64,000 nt of DNA from Rhodococcus sp. 4CII (GCF_014256275.1 NZ_JACCFE010000001.1:62001-126000); one strand, 5' to 3'. Numbered from the stretch's first letter, positions 34,214 to 42,554 are shown. Made by a program: numbers and translations. The notes: a model not told the origin generated them from the sequence alone.

Positions 34214-34483
34214 TCAACCGCAGCGGCAGCCACCCGCATTGTCGGCCAGGGGCAGGGCGCGACCGACCGTCGCCTCGTGTTCCGTCGAGACTACTTCGTA
34301 CCCTGCCTCCGAGATAGCCTCCGTGACAGCGGAATCGGTCGATGTACCGGCAGCGGTCACGGTACCCGCCTGCAGGTCCACCTCCACCCCGGTCACGCCG
34401 GGGACGGAACCGACCGCAGCCTTCACCGTCGACACGCAGTGCCCGCAGGTCATTCCCTGGACTGTGTATGTGGTGGCAGTCAT
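34214..34483 (-). CDS. copZ: CopZ-like heavy-metal-associated chaperone, 89 aa
   Basis: HMA ferredoxin-like fold with GMTCGHC (Cys13 and Cys16), followed by a C-terminal extension ending NAGGCRCG, an additional CxC pair not found in standard CopZ. It should carry Cu(I) to P1B ATPases. A CsoR-type box is 52 bp upstream. Its direction is opposite to the CPD-type ATPase operon that starts to the right. Confidence 0.9.
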   Translation of the reverse strand: MTATTYTVQGMTCGHCVSTVKAAVGSVPGVTGVEVDLQAGTVTAAGTSTDSAVTEAISEAGYEVVSTEHEATVGRALPLADNAGGCRCG

Positions 34484-34534
34484 CGATCTTCACCCTTCTC
34501 GAACGCTTCGAGCGAGCGTTCGATGTGAAAGTAT

Positions 34535-34551
34535 ATACCCGTAGGGAGTAT
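34535..34551 (-). promoter_or_regulatory. CsoR-type box upstream of copZ
   Basis: ATACCCGTAGGGAGTAT, a weak dyad of the TACCC/GGGTA kind bound by CsoR-family repressors, with a further GGGTA 2 bp to the right. Located 52 bp before the copZ start. Confidence 0.5.
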
Positions 34552-34640
34552 GGGTAAATAGAGGTTCCGTCACATCGGCGGGGACCTGGGGTCGATCCAC
34601 GTCGACAGGGGCCTCGACTCGAGTCTTTGCGCGTGACTTC

Positions 34641-34660
34641 TTCATCGAATCTTCACCGAA
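34641..34660 (+). promoter_or_regulatory. Response-regulator-like direct repeats, site 2
   Basis: TTCATCGAATC followed by TTCACCGAA: two units at 11-bp spacing, pointing towards the ATPase operon that begins about 105 bp downstream. Shared with sites at 34056 and 40987. Confidence 0.5.
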
Positions 34661-34765
34661 CAACTAGCCAAGCCATATCCGGTGGAGGCAGGCTCGGACC
34701 TGATCGGACAGTGGCATCGAGTGAACCGGATCTTCGCACCGTCCATCAGACCTCGAGGAGCCGTG

Positions 34766-34995
34766 ATGACACAGAGGTGGAATGTCAACGTCACCCGGCC
34801 GAGAGGATCGCCCGAATCATCATCGGCGTGGCCGGCGGGGTGTTCGTGATCGCGGGCGGAGCCTCGGTCTGGGGCGTGGTGTTGGCGGCGTTGCTGATTC
34901 TCGCCGGACTGGATCTGGCCGGGTCGACCGGCCATTGCCCGCTGTACCAGAGGCTGGGCCATGTCCCGGCATCGTTGAAGGGCGGAACACCATGA
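34766..34995 (+). pseudogene. DUF2892-like small membrane protein, probably frameshifted
   Basis: ATG 34766 has an ideal GAGGAG but its frame soon leaves the recognisable protein. The recognisable part (AERIARIIIGVAGGVFVIAG, two hydrophobic segments, then GLDLAGSTGHCPLYQRLG with Cys) is in another frame that could start only at GTG 34777. DUF2892/YgaP-like proteins normally begin MNVN...RxxR; WNVNVTRP in the first frame fits that beginning, so one base has probably been lost near 34795. Its stop overlaps the next gene (ATGA). Confidence 0.55.
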
Positions 34996-35231
34996 CGGAC
35001 GAGGATCGACGTGAGCCCTACGTCGGCGACAGCAGCGACCCCGAGGATCAGGGCGCCGGCGGTCATAGTCGTCACCGTTGGATGATGATCGCCTGTTGTA
35101 TTCCGATGCTGGTTGTCGCCGTCGCGCTGATCGTCACCGGAACGGTGGGAATCGGGGGCGTGGTGTTCGCGCTGGCATGTCTGGGAATGATGGCGGCGAT
35201 GATGTTTTCGATGGGGGGACATCGTGATTGA
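34992..35231 (+). CDS. Small two-helix membrane protein, 79 aa
   Basis: A hydrophilic acidic start (about 30 residues) and two membrane segments; the first contains MMIACCIPMLVVAVALIV with a Cys pair, the second ends MMAAMMFSMGGH, Met-rich. Met and Cys inside or next to helices suggest Cu(I) contact. It overlaps the preceding DUF2892-like gene and precedes the CPD-type ATPase in the same operon. Family not recognised with certainty. Confidence 0.65.
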   Translation: MTDEDRREPYVGDSSDPEDQGAGGHSRHRWMMIACCIPMLVVAVALIVTGTVGIGGVVFALACLGMMAAMMFSMGGHRD

Positions 35232-35294
35232 TGTGGATCACCAGGGTGGGGCGCCCAGTTCCGATGTCTGCCGGCGGCTCGGTGCCGCGACAAC

Positions 35295-35320
35295 GAAAGG
35301 TGCCACGGAAAGGTGCCACG
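35295..35320 (+). repeat. 13-bp tandem duplication of the ribosome-binding region
   Basis: GAAAGGTGCCACG occurs twice without a gap, ending one base before the ATPase ATG at 35322; the second copy supplies the GAAAGG ribosome site. Confidence 0.85.
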
Positions 35321-35321
35321 A

Positions 35322-37730
35322 ATGAACCGAACCACCGTGCTCGAAGTAGGTGGACTGAACTGGGCGAGCTCGACGGCGTCCGTCGAGGCCACCCTGCGCC
35401 GTCGCCCGGGGGTCACCTCCGTCGAAGCGAACGCCGTCAACCAGACCGCCACCGTCACCTACGACCCGGCGAAAACGTCGGTGGTCGAACTGTCGAAGTG
35501 GGTGCGTGACTGCGGCTATCACTGCGCCGGACGCGCGGTGCCCGATCACGTATGCGACCCGATGTCCGAGCCGGCCGAGGTGGCCGCACACCTCCACCAC
35601 GCCCCGCCGCCCGTCGCACCGGCAGCACATGAGGCACATGAGGCACATGGACGGTCGCCGCAGGAGACGATGGGCCACGGCGGTGGTCATACGGGGATGT
35701 CGATGGACGACATGGTCCGGGACATGCGCAACCGCTTCCTGGTTGCCGCGGTGCTGTCGATCCCGATCCTGTTGTGGTCCCCGATCGGACGTGACGTCCT
35801 CGGATTCACGGTGGCCGCACCGTTCGGTCTGCGCGACGACGTCTTCTCCTTCATCCTGTCGATCCCGGTGATCTTCTACTCGGCCTGGATCTTCTTCGAC
35901 GGCGCCTACCGGGCATTGAGAGCGCGGACGCTGGACATGATGGTCCTGGTCGCGGTGGCCGTCGGAACGGGATGGCTCTACAGCGCCGCCATCACCTTCA
36001 CCGGCGGCGGTGAGGTGTTCTACGAGGCCGCCACGGTGCTGACCGCGTTCGTGCTGCTCGGGCACTGGTTCGAGATGCGCGCCCGCGGCGGCGCCAACGA
36101 CGCGATCCGTACCCTGCTCGAACTGGCCCCGCCGATGGCGCTGGTGCTGCGCGACGGGGAACCGGTCGAGATCCCCACCGCCGAGGTCATGGCCGGAGAT
36201 CTGCTGCTCATCCGCCCGGGCGCGAAGATCCCGGTCGACGGCACGGTCGAGGACGGAAGCTCGGAGGTCGACGAGTCCATGGTCACCGGCGAGAGTCTGC
36301 CGGTGACCAAGACACCCGGATCGGAGGTGATCGGCGCCTCGATCAACACCACCGGCACCCTGCGGGCCCGCGCGACCAAGGTCGGCTCCGACACCGTTCT
36401 CGCCCAGATCGTCGCCCTGGTCCAGGAGGCCCAGAACTCCAAGGCACCCGGGCAGAGACTCGCCGACCGGGCCGCGTTCTGGCTGGTCCTGGTCGCCCTG
36501 ATCGGCGGCACCGGCACATTCTTGGTGTGGCTCCTGGCGGGGGAGAGCGTGCAGATGGCACTGCTGTTCGCGATCACCGTCGTGGTCATCACCTGTCCCG
36601 ACGCGCTGGGCCTGGCCACCCCGACAGCGATCATGGTCGGCACCGGCCTCGGCGCCCAGCGGGGGGTGCTGTTCAAGAACGCCACCGCACTGGAAACCTC
36701 GGCGCGCATCGACACCGTGGTGATGGACAAGACCGGCACCCTGACCAAGGGCGAGCCGGAGGTCACCGACGTGGTCGCCGACGGTATCGGCGAGGACGAG
36801 CTCCTCGCCCTCGTCGCCGCGGTCGAACGCGAATCCGAGCACCCGCTGGCCGGCGCGATCGTCCGCTACACCGCCGAACGCGCGATCCCGCAACTGCCGC
36901 TGGCCGAGTTCTCGAGCGTGCCCGGGCAGGGTGCCACCGCCGAGGTGCAGGGCCGCCGGGTCGCGGTCGGCAACCGCAAGCTCATGGTCGCCGAGGACGT
37001 CGATTTCGGTGTCCTGATGGACCGGCGAGACTCGCTGGCCTCGACCGGGCGTACCGCGGTGCTGGTGGCCGTCGACGGCCGCGGGGCCGGGGTGATCGCG
37101 CTGGCCGATGCCGCCCGGGAAACCTCCGCCGACGCGGTGTCCGCCCTCCACGACCTGGGCGTCGAGGTGGTCATGCTCAGCGGCGACAACCAGGCCACCG
37201 CCGCGCGCATAGCCGGGCAGCTGGGCATCGACACCGTCATCGCCGAAGTACTCCCCGGCGACAAGGCCGCCAAGATCGCCGAACTGCAGCGTGCCGGCAA
37301 GAAGGTCGCCATGGTCGGCGACGGCGTCAACGACGCCCCCGCCCTGGCCCAAGCCGACCTCGGCATCGCCATCGGTGCCGGCACCGACGTCGCGATCGAA
37401 ACCGCCGACCTGGTGCTGATGCGCTCGGACCCGCTCGACGTTCCCATCGCCCTGCGCATCGGGCGAGGCACGCTGCGCAAGATGCGGCAGAACCTCGGCT
37501 GGGCCGTCGGCTACAACGTCATCGCCCTACCGATCGCCGCCGGCGTCTTCGAACCCTCACTGGGCCTGGTGCTGCGCCCGGAGATCGCCGCCCTGTCGAT
37601 GTCCGGCTCGAGCCTCATCGTCGCGGTCAACGCCCTGATGCTCAAACGACTCAAGCTGCCCGCCCCGCCCGAACCACACCCGGCCGCGCCCCGGCCGGCG
37701 CCCGAACCCACACCGACAGGTCAGCGGTGA
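35322..37730 (+). CDS. P1B heavy-metal ATPase with CPD motif, 802 aa
   Basis: All P-type landmarks are present: TGES (about 325), DKTGTLTKGEP, HPLAGAI, GDNQAT and GDGVNDAPAL. The metal-binding helix reads ITCPDALGLATPT, CPD where CPC (Cu+) or CPH is usual. The N-terminal HMA-like domain has lost both Cys (GGLNWASS in place of GMTCASC), but a later CGYHC and a His/Met linker (HEAHEAHG, MGHGGGHTGMSMDDM) remain. C-terminal helices (YNVIALPIAAG, MSGSSLIVAVNAL) resemble copper pumps. The metal cannot be named with certainty; Cu is likely from context. Confidence 0.88.
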   Translation: MNRTTVLEVGGLNWASSTASVEATLRRRPGVTSVEANAVNQTATVTYDPAKTSVVELSKWVRDCGYHCAGRAVPDHVCDPMSEPAEVAAHLHHAPPPVAPAAHEAHEAHGRSPQETMGHGGGHTGMSMDDMVRDMRNRFLVAAVLSIPILLWSPIGRDVLGFTVAAPFGLRDDVFSFILSIPVIFYSAWIFFDGAYRALRARTLDMMVLVAVAVGTGWLYSAAITFTGGGEVFYEAATVLTAFVLLGHWFEMRARGGANDAIRTLLELAPPMALVLRDGEPVEIPTAEVMAGDLLLIRPGAKIPVDGTVEDGSSEVDESMVTGESLPVTKTPGSEVIGASINTTGTLRARATKVGSDTVLAQIVALVQEAQNSKAPGQRLADRAAFWLVLVALIGGTGTFLVWLLAGESVQMALLFAITVVVITCPDALGLATPTAIMVGTGLGAQRGVLFKNATALETSARIDTVVMDKTGTLTKGEPEVTDVVADGIGEDELLALVAAVERESEHPLAGAIVRYTAERAIPQLPLAEFSSVPGQGATAEVQGRRVAVGNRKLMVAEDVDFGVLMDRRDSLASTGRTAVLVAVDGRGAGVIALADAARETSADAVSALHDLGVEVVMLSGDNQATAARIAGQLGIDTVIAEVLPGDKAAKIAELQRAGKKVAMVGDGVNDAPALAQADLGIAIGAGTDVAIETADLVLMRSDPLDVPIALRIGRGTLRKMRQNLGWAVGYNVIALPIAAGVFEPSLGLVLRPEIAALSMSGSSLIVAVNALMLKRLKLPAPPEPHPAAPRPAPEPTPTGQR

Positions 37731-37890
37731 GCGGTGACCGCTCAAGCAAACTATTCGTCGACGACGAAGAGCGCAATGGACGCCCTACCCGAATCAGCAG
37801 CTCCGGCAGGCTCCTTGTCCAATCAGGAACTCGGTGACCTCGACGCGTGAGCACATCAACGTCACTCAGAACCGAGGAAAGGCGCAGCTC

Positions 37891-38343
37891 GTGAGCAGCA
37901 ACGACATATTTCAGGTCGTGGTGGGCGTGGACGGGTCGGCCCAGTCGTTGATGGCCCTCGAGTGGGCGGTGACCGAAGCGCGTCTGCGACGCGGACAGGT
38001 ACGGGTGGTGACCGGGTGGCAGTTTCCGACCGCGGCGACCGGCATGGACGGACTGATCTGGGAGCACCAATCATTCGAGCGCGTCGCACAAGAGACCCAG
38101 AGCAATGCATTGAAAGGTGTTCCCACCGAGGACGTCCGTATCAGCGGAGAGGTCCTCCAGGGGCCTCCCGCCTCCGTTCTGCTAGAAGCCGCCCAGGATG
38201 CGGACCTGCTTGTCGTCGGCTCCCGCGGCCGGGGAGGGTTCACCGGGCTGCTTCTCGGGTCGGTCTCCACCCAGCTCGTCCACCACGCCACCTGCCCGGT
38301 CCTGATCGTCCGACCAGGACAGGAAACGCCTGCAGCCAAGTAG
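37891..38343 (+). CDS. Universal stress protein, 150 aa
   Basis: UspA fold with VVVGVDGSAQSLMALEWAV at the start and the ATP-binding GSRGRGGFTGLLLGSVS plus HHATCPVLIVR at the end. GTG 37891 has GAGGAAAGG eight bases upstream; a GTG/ATG further left in frame is less likely. Such ATP-binding USPs accompany metal and hypoxia responses. It lies 160 bp after the ATPase gene in the same direction. Confidence 0.88.
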   Translation: MSSNDIFQVVVGVDGSAQSLMALEWAVTEARLRRGQVRVVTGWQFPTAATGMDGLIWEHQSFERVAQETQSNALKGVPTEDVRISGEVLQGPPASVLLEAAQDADLLVVGSRGRGGFTGLLLGSVSTQLVHHATCPVLIVRPGQETPAAK

Positions 38344-38685
38344 AAGTCCCCCACGGCGCCCACGGCGCAACCGTGAAGGCCAAAGGTTCACGGGGCCCAA
38401 CAGCGGCTCGATGTGTGTCGGGTGTCCACGCCGACCACGCCGACCACGCCGACCACGCCGACCACGCCGATCCGCACCCGCAGGCTGCCAAATACCCGGG
38501 TGCCTGGGCGTGGAAATTGCCTTCGCGTGCGAGTGCGCAGGTTCTTCGTCACCTGATCGAATAGGCCGTTCGGCTCTTTCTCGTCCACATGGGGAGCAGA
38601 TACGTCACGCCGGCGACGAGGCCGGCTACTCCCTGGCCACCCCACCGGCCCTGATCCACTTCAGCGCGCGCCCTCCCCGGGGGCG
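38344..38685. other. Gene-free stretch containing a 9-bp minisatellite
   Basis: Between convergent genes. It holds five perfect copies of CCACGCCGA (38426-38470) and nothing else that I can support. Confidence 0.6.
38426..38470. repeat. 9-bp tandem repeat, five copies
   Basis: Unit CCACGCCGA, five perfect units, then a one-base change. Copy number may vary between strains; the unit length keeps any reading frame. Confidence 0.9.
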
Positions 38686-39021
38686 TCAGGAAGGTTTCGC
38701 GACGGTGAGCACGAGGACGGACTCGACCAGCGCCTCGACCCGGGGAGGATGCGCCGCGGGGATCGTCACCAGATCACCCGCCACCGCATCGTCGTGGCTG
38801 TCACCGCAGGTCAACCGGACCCGACCGCACATGATGTACACGGTGGCCTCGCCGTGAATGGGAACATCGGCTAATCGCCGGCCCGCGGTGAGTGCGATGA
38901 GAGTCTGGCGCAGCCGGTGCTCGTGACCACCGTAGACCGTTTCCGCGCTCCGTCCGCTCGGAGCGCTGCGGGCGTGCGCGAGCCGGTGCCGGGCGATCGC
39001 CGTCACCGAGTACTTCCTCAT
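38686..39021 (-). CDS. Cupin-like protein, 111 aa
   Basis: A basic N-terminus is followed by a cupin core (LADVPIHGEATVYIMCGRVRL, then GDLVTIPAAHPPRVEALVE). Cupins of this kind are small beta-barrel sensors or ligand-binding proteins; the metal-binding His set is incomplete. ATG 39021 overlaps the stop of the histidine kinase, so it belongs to the two-component operon. Confidence 0.75.
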   Translation of the reverse strand: MRKYSVTAIARHRLAHARSAPSGRSAETVYGGHEHRLRQTLIALTAGRRLADVPIHGEATVYIMCGRVRLTCGDSHDDAVAGDLVTIPAAHPPRVEALVESVLVLTVAKPS

Positions 39022-40175
39022 CGCTGATCCCGGCGCCGCGGAAAGGTGATGGTGAAGGTACTGCCGGTTCCGGGGCCGTCACTGCGGGCGGTGATGTGAC
39101 CGCGCTGCGCTTCGACGAGGGCCTTGGCGATCGCCAGTCCGATCCCGGCTCCGCCGTGTTCGCGGTCGCGTGCCGCATCGACACGGTAGAACCGCTCGAA
39201 CAGATGCGGGAGGTGTTCGGCGGCGATTCCGTCGCCGGTGTCGGTCACCTCGATCACCAGCAGCTCGGGTCGCTGTTCCGCGGTCACCTCCACCCGACCG
39301 CCGCCGGGGGTGTGACGCAAGGCGTTGTCGAGCAGGTTGCCCAGCACCTGCCCGAGCCGCTCCGGGTCGGCCCACAGGCGGGGAAGGTGCGCAGGAACTC
39401 GAGAGGTCAGTGCCACCTGCTTCGCTGCGTAGCGGTCCGCCGCGGCGGTCAGGGTGGTGGAGATCAGCGCGGCGGGGTCCACCGAGGTGGGCTCGATCGA
39501 GGTCCGGCTCTCTTCCGCATGGGAGAGTGCGCTGACGTCGTCCGAGAAACGGACCAGCCTGCGGGTCTGATCGCGCAGCATCGTGATCGTGTCGGCATCC
39601 AATGTCTCGACCTCGTCCTCGAGGGCCTCCATGTACGCCTCGAGCACCGACACCGGGGTGCGGATCTCGTGGGCGAAGTCACCGAGCAGTTGGCGGCGGG
39701 TGGTCTCGACCGATTCGAGCCCCGCGGCCATCCGGTTGAACGCCTCGGCGAGTGCGTCGAAATCGTCCCCCAGGTGCGGGGGAGTGACCCGGATGTCGTA
39801 GCGCCCGTCGGCCACCGCGGTCGCCGCGGAGGACACCTCGGTCACGGACCGCTGCAGGCGCCGACTGAAATACCAGGTCACCACCAACGCGGCCAGGGAG
39901 GCCACCCCGAGTGCGACCGCCAGGGAAATGGCTGTGGCGGAGCGGTACGCCTGCTCGGCGTGGAATTGCTCGTCGGACGAGGCCGGCACCCCGGCACGGT
40001 GCAGATGCTCGCGGAAGAGCGGGGGGCCCGCGAACACCGCGACCACCCAGCAGGTGGCGGCGCCCGCAACCAGCACCAGCGATTGCGCCAGCAGCAGCCG
40101 CGCGCCGAGGCCGGGGCCGCGGCTGCGCACCGGAACTGGGGCGAGGGTGCGGGGTCGGTCCCGATGCGAGGTCAT
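39018..40175 (-). CDS. Sensor histidine kinase, 385 aa
   Basis: Two membrane helices (about 26-48 and 80-101) enclose a short exported sensor loop with His residues (FREHLHRAGVP, EQFHAEQ). HAMP follows, then HisKA with phospho-His at about 169 (FAHEIRTPVSVLE), and HATPase with N, G1 and G2 boxes (LLDNALRHTPGGG, DTGDGIA, HGGAGIGLAIAK). The His loop may detect copper or another metal, as in CopS/CusS. The ATG overlaps the response-regulator stop. Confidence 0.9.
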   Translation of the reverse strand: MTSHRDRPRTLAPVPVRSRGPGLGARLLLAQSLVLVAGAATCWVVAVFAGPPLFREHLHRAGVPASSDEQFHAEQAYRSATAISLAVALGVASLAALVVTWYFSRRLQRSVTEVSSAATAVADGRYDIRVTPPHLGDDFDALAEAFNRMAAGLESVETTRRQLLGDFAHEIRTPVSVLEAYMEALEDEVETLDADTITMLRDQTRRLVRFSDDVSALSHAEESRTSIEPTSVDPAALISTTLTAAADRYAAKQVALTSRVPAHLPRLWADPERLGQVLGNLLDNALRHTPGGGRVEVTAEQRPELLVIEVTDTGDGIAAEHLPHLFERFYRVDAARDREHGGAGIGLAIAKALVEAQRGHITARSDGPGTGSTFTITFPRRRDQR

Positions 40176-40936
40176 TGCCCGGTCCCCATCCGGTACCCGA
40201 TGCCGCGGACGGTGGTGACGTACCGGGGCGCGGCGGGGTCGTCGCCGAGCTTGCGGCGCAAATGACCGACATGTACGTCGACGAGGTGCTCGTTCCCGAC
40301 CCAGGACTCTTCCCACACGGCCTCGATCAACTGGCGTCGGCTAAATGCCATACCCGGCCGGGACGACAGCGCCGCCAGCACATCGAACTCGGTGCGGGTC
40401 AACATCACCGGGTCTCCGTCGAGATGAACCTCCCGGCCCGCGACGTCGATTCTCAGTGCCCCGAAGACCCGCGGCGGAGCCTCATCCCCGCCCGGCCCGG
40501 GTGGCGGTGTCTCGTACGCCGGTGCCTTCCGGGGTCGGCGCAACATGGCGCGGATGCGGGCCACCAGCTCCCGGGGGCTGAACGGTTTGGTGACGTAGTC
40601 GTCGGCGCCAACGGACAATCCGATGATGGTGTCCACTTCCGCACTGCGGGCGGTCAGCATCACCACATAGGGATCGGAGAACGTCCGCAGTGCCCGGCAC
40701 ACCTCGATTCCGTCCATGCCCGGCAGCCCGAGGTCGAGGACCACGATATCCGGGTCGATCTCCCGGGCCAGAGCCAGCGCATCGACCCCGTTGTAGGCGA
40801 CGGCGACCTCGAAGTGCTCCCGTTCGAGGTAACTGGCGACGACCGCCGCCAGCGGGCGCTCGTCGTCGACCACCAAGGCCCGATATCCCGCGGCGCTCTC
40901 GGGCGACAGGGGCGACGTGTTGTCCATGATCTCCAT
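40172..40936 (-). CDS. OmpR-family response regulator, 254 aa
   Basis: Receiver domain with acidic pocket (VVDDERP), phosphoacceptor Asp68 (VVLDLGLPGMDG) and Lys in VTKPFSP, then a winged-helix DNA-binding domain (LTRTEFDVLAALSSRPGMAF, VDVHVGHLRRKLG, VRGIGYRMGTG). An ATG at 40927 is an alternative start. Three copies of an 11-bp direct-repeat element, one immediately upstream (40987-41024), are its likely targets. Transcribed with the sensor kinase and cupin. Confidence 0.9.
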   Translation of the reverse strand: MEIMDNTSPLSPESAAGYRALVVDDERPLAAVVASYLEREHFEVAVAYNGVDALALAREIDPDIVVLDLGLPGMDGIEVCRALRTFSDPYVVMLTARSAEVDTIIGLSVGADDYVTKPFSPRELVARIRAMLRRPRKAPAYETPPPGPGGDEAPPRVFGALRIDVAGREVHLDGDPVMLTRTEFDVLAALSSRPGMAFSRRQLIEAVWEESWVGNEHLVDVHVGHLRRKLGDDPAAPRYVTTVRGIGYRMGTGQ

Positions 40937-40986
40937 CGTCGCCGGTGTCCTTCCCGATCGGTGCAGGTCACCCTGAACTGGTCATA

Positions 40987-41024
40987 TCTTCAGCGAAACT
41001 ACACAGAACCCTCATCGATTCACC
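40987..41024 (+). promoter_or_regulatory. Response-regulator-like direct repeats, site 3
   Basis: TTCAGCGAAAC, TACACAGAACC, CTCATCGATT: three units at 11-bp period between the response-regulator gene and the divergent SHOCT-protein gene. It shares most positions with site 1 (34056-34090). Confidence 0.55.
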
Positions 41025-41067
41025 GCATCCGGAATCCACGATGAAGAGCAACGAAAGGTGAACGACG

Positions 41068-41343
41068 ATGATGTGGTGGAACAACGGAATGGGCTACGGG
41101 ATGGGCTGGGGCGGCTGGGTGCTGCTGGTCCTGCTGATGGTCGCGTTCTGGGGGTTCGTCATCGTCGGGGTAATGGCACTTTTCCGCACCATCGGCACGG
41201 ACCGCCATCCTCCCTACGACACCGACGCCCCCAACAGGCAGAGCGCCGACAAGATCCTCGACGAACGCTTCGCCCGAGGGGAGATCGACGCCCAGGAGTA
41301 CCGCATCCGTAGAGACCAACTACGCACCGGACATGGCCGATAA
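41068..41343 (+). CDS. SHOCT-domain small membrane protein, 91 aa
   Basis: Met/Trp/Gly-rich N-terminus (MMWWNNGMGYGMGWGGW), one membrane helix, and a C-terminal SHOCT domain (ADKILDERFARGEIDAQEYR). ATG 41068 has GAAAGG upstream. Such proteins commonly sit beside copper-responsive two-component systems in actinobacteria; the Met-rich exported end may bind Cu(I). Divergent from the response regulator with the site-3 repeats between. Confidence 0.85.
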   Translation: MMWWNNGMGYGMGWGGWVLLVLLMVAFWGFVIVGVMALFRTIGTDRHPPYDTDAPNRQSADKILDERFARGEIDAQEYRIRRDQLRTGHGR

Positions 41344-41493
41344 CCAGGTAGTACCGCACGTCGGCGTCGTTCGCTCACGGTGTGCTTGGATCCGTGGCGC
41401 ATCTGGCGTGTGTATCGGGCGCGCAGTGCGAGAGAGAATCCCGCGACCCACGCGCCTGATAACGGATTCGGCCTCAATCGGCGCGCCTTCCTC

Positions 41494-41600
41494 GATCTTG
41501 CGCGCGAAGGAGGCCGGTTTCGGTCTCGACGACATCGCGTCCTGTCCGCACCTTTCATGCGGCGATCGAAGCCCGGATCGGCGCGCTCGCCCCGTTGTGA
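41494..41600 (+). pseudogene. merR remnant with internal deletion
   Basis: The DNA reads ILRAKEAGFGLDDIASCPH, joining two parts of the MerR at 32000-32419 that are about 48 codons apart there (ILRAKEAGFGLDDI and DDIASCPHFHAAIEARIG). The join is at a shared GACGACATC-like sequence, consistent with deletion by short homology. A further base change puts the last part (GDRSPDRRARP) out of frame. The DNA-binding domain is absent. Nothing else is seen between 41344 and 41653. Confidence 0.75.
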
Positions 41601-41653
41601 CGGCGTGAGCGGGCCAGGTCTACCAACCACCGTGATGGCCGGGCCAATGGGGA

Positions 41654-42310
41654 TCAGGGCCGCGCCGCTTGGACGTAGTGCAGCAGCGGTCGGCGGTCGC
41701 CGCTTCCGGTGATCTCGAATCCGGCGCCGCTGATCAGGCCGGCGAGTTCGTGGATCGGGTTGTGTTGCATGGCGTGCCCGCTGAGCATTCCGACGAGGCG
41801 GTTCGCGATGCGGTTGCGCGGTGGCCGGAAGTCGGCGATGAACAGCCGACCACCCGGCCGGAGCACACGGAACGCCTCCCGCAGCGCGGTGGCCCTCAGT
41901 TCGGGTGGAATATGGTGCACGGCCAGGCTGGAGATCACCAGATCCACCGACGCGTCGTGCAGCGGCAGAGCTTCGGCGCCCGCGAGCCGGAATGTGCAGT
42001 GCGGTGGTGCGACTCGTCTGGCGTAGTCGATGACCGGCGGCGACGGGTCGATCCCCACCACGCGCCCGCCTGGCACCACGGCGCGGGCCGCCCGGCGGGA
42101 GAAGTAGCCGGTGCCACACCCGATGTCGAGTACCTCGTCGCCGGGGCGCGCCCCGGCGAGTGCCACCAGCCCGTCGAAGACCTGGCGGCGGAAACCGCCG
42201 AATCCCACCGCGGAGAAGTACTCGTACAGTCGCGCCCGCCGAATCAGTCCTCCGCTCCCGTCGTCGGCATGACCATGGCGGCCGCCCAGAAGTTTCCGAC
42301 CGAGGCCCAT
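41654..42310 (-). CDS. SAM-dependent methyltransferase, 218 aa
   Basis: Class I methyltransferase: VLDIGCGTGYFSRRAA (motif I, about residue 60), VVGIDPSPP, and LHDASVDLVISSLAVHHIP as in UbiE/Menaquinone-type enzymes. The N-terminus carries a His-rich stretch (GGRHGHADDG). Last gene of the csp-DUF305-HMA-copB operon, 64 bp after copB. Copper-linked methyltransferases of unknown substrate occur in mycobacterial CsoR loci; no substrate can be assigned. Confidence 0.8.
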   Translation of the reverse strand: MGLGRKLLGGRHGHADDGSGGLIRRARLYEYFSAVGFGGFRRQVFDGLVALAGARPGDEVLDIGCGTGYFSRRAARAVVPGGRVVGIDPSPPVIDYARRVAPPHCTFRLAGAEALPLHDASVDLVISSLAVHHIPPELRATALREAFRVLRPGGRLFIADFRPPRNRIANRLVGMLSGHAMQHNPIHELAGLISGAGFEITGSGDRRPLLHYVQAARP

Positions 42311-42554
42311 GAGAAAGTCCTCCCTTGCTGATTCGTCAGCGCCCTGCAGGGTGTGACCGGTCGAGGTACGGATATCAGTGGTCGACGAGCCGCGCGGGGG
42401 CGAGGTCGAGTCGCCGCAGAAGCTGCGCATTGAGCGCCACGACGATGGTGGAGATCGACATCAACACCGCCGCGACCGCCGGGGAGATGGACACCCCGGC
42501 GAAGGCCAGGACGCCCGCTGCCAACGGGACCGCGATGATGTTGTAGCCGGTGGC

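Noticed and set aside
35238..37352. 704-codon minus-strand frame opposite the CPD-type ATPase
   Set aside because: His/Gly/Asp-rich antisense product with no domain; the plus strand is plainly coding.
38411..38857. Plus-strand ORF containing the RRPRRPRRP repeat
   Set aside because: Repeat-encoded low-complexity reading overlapping the cupin gene in antisense.
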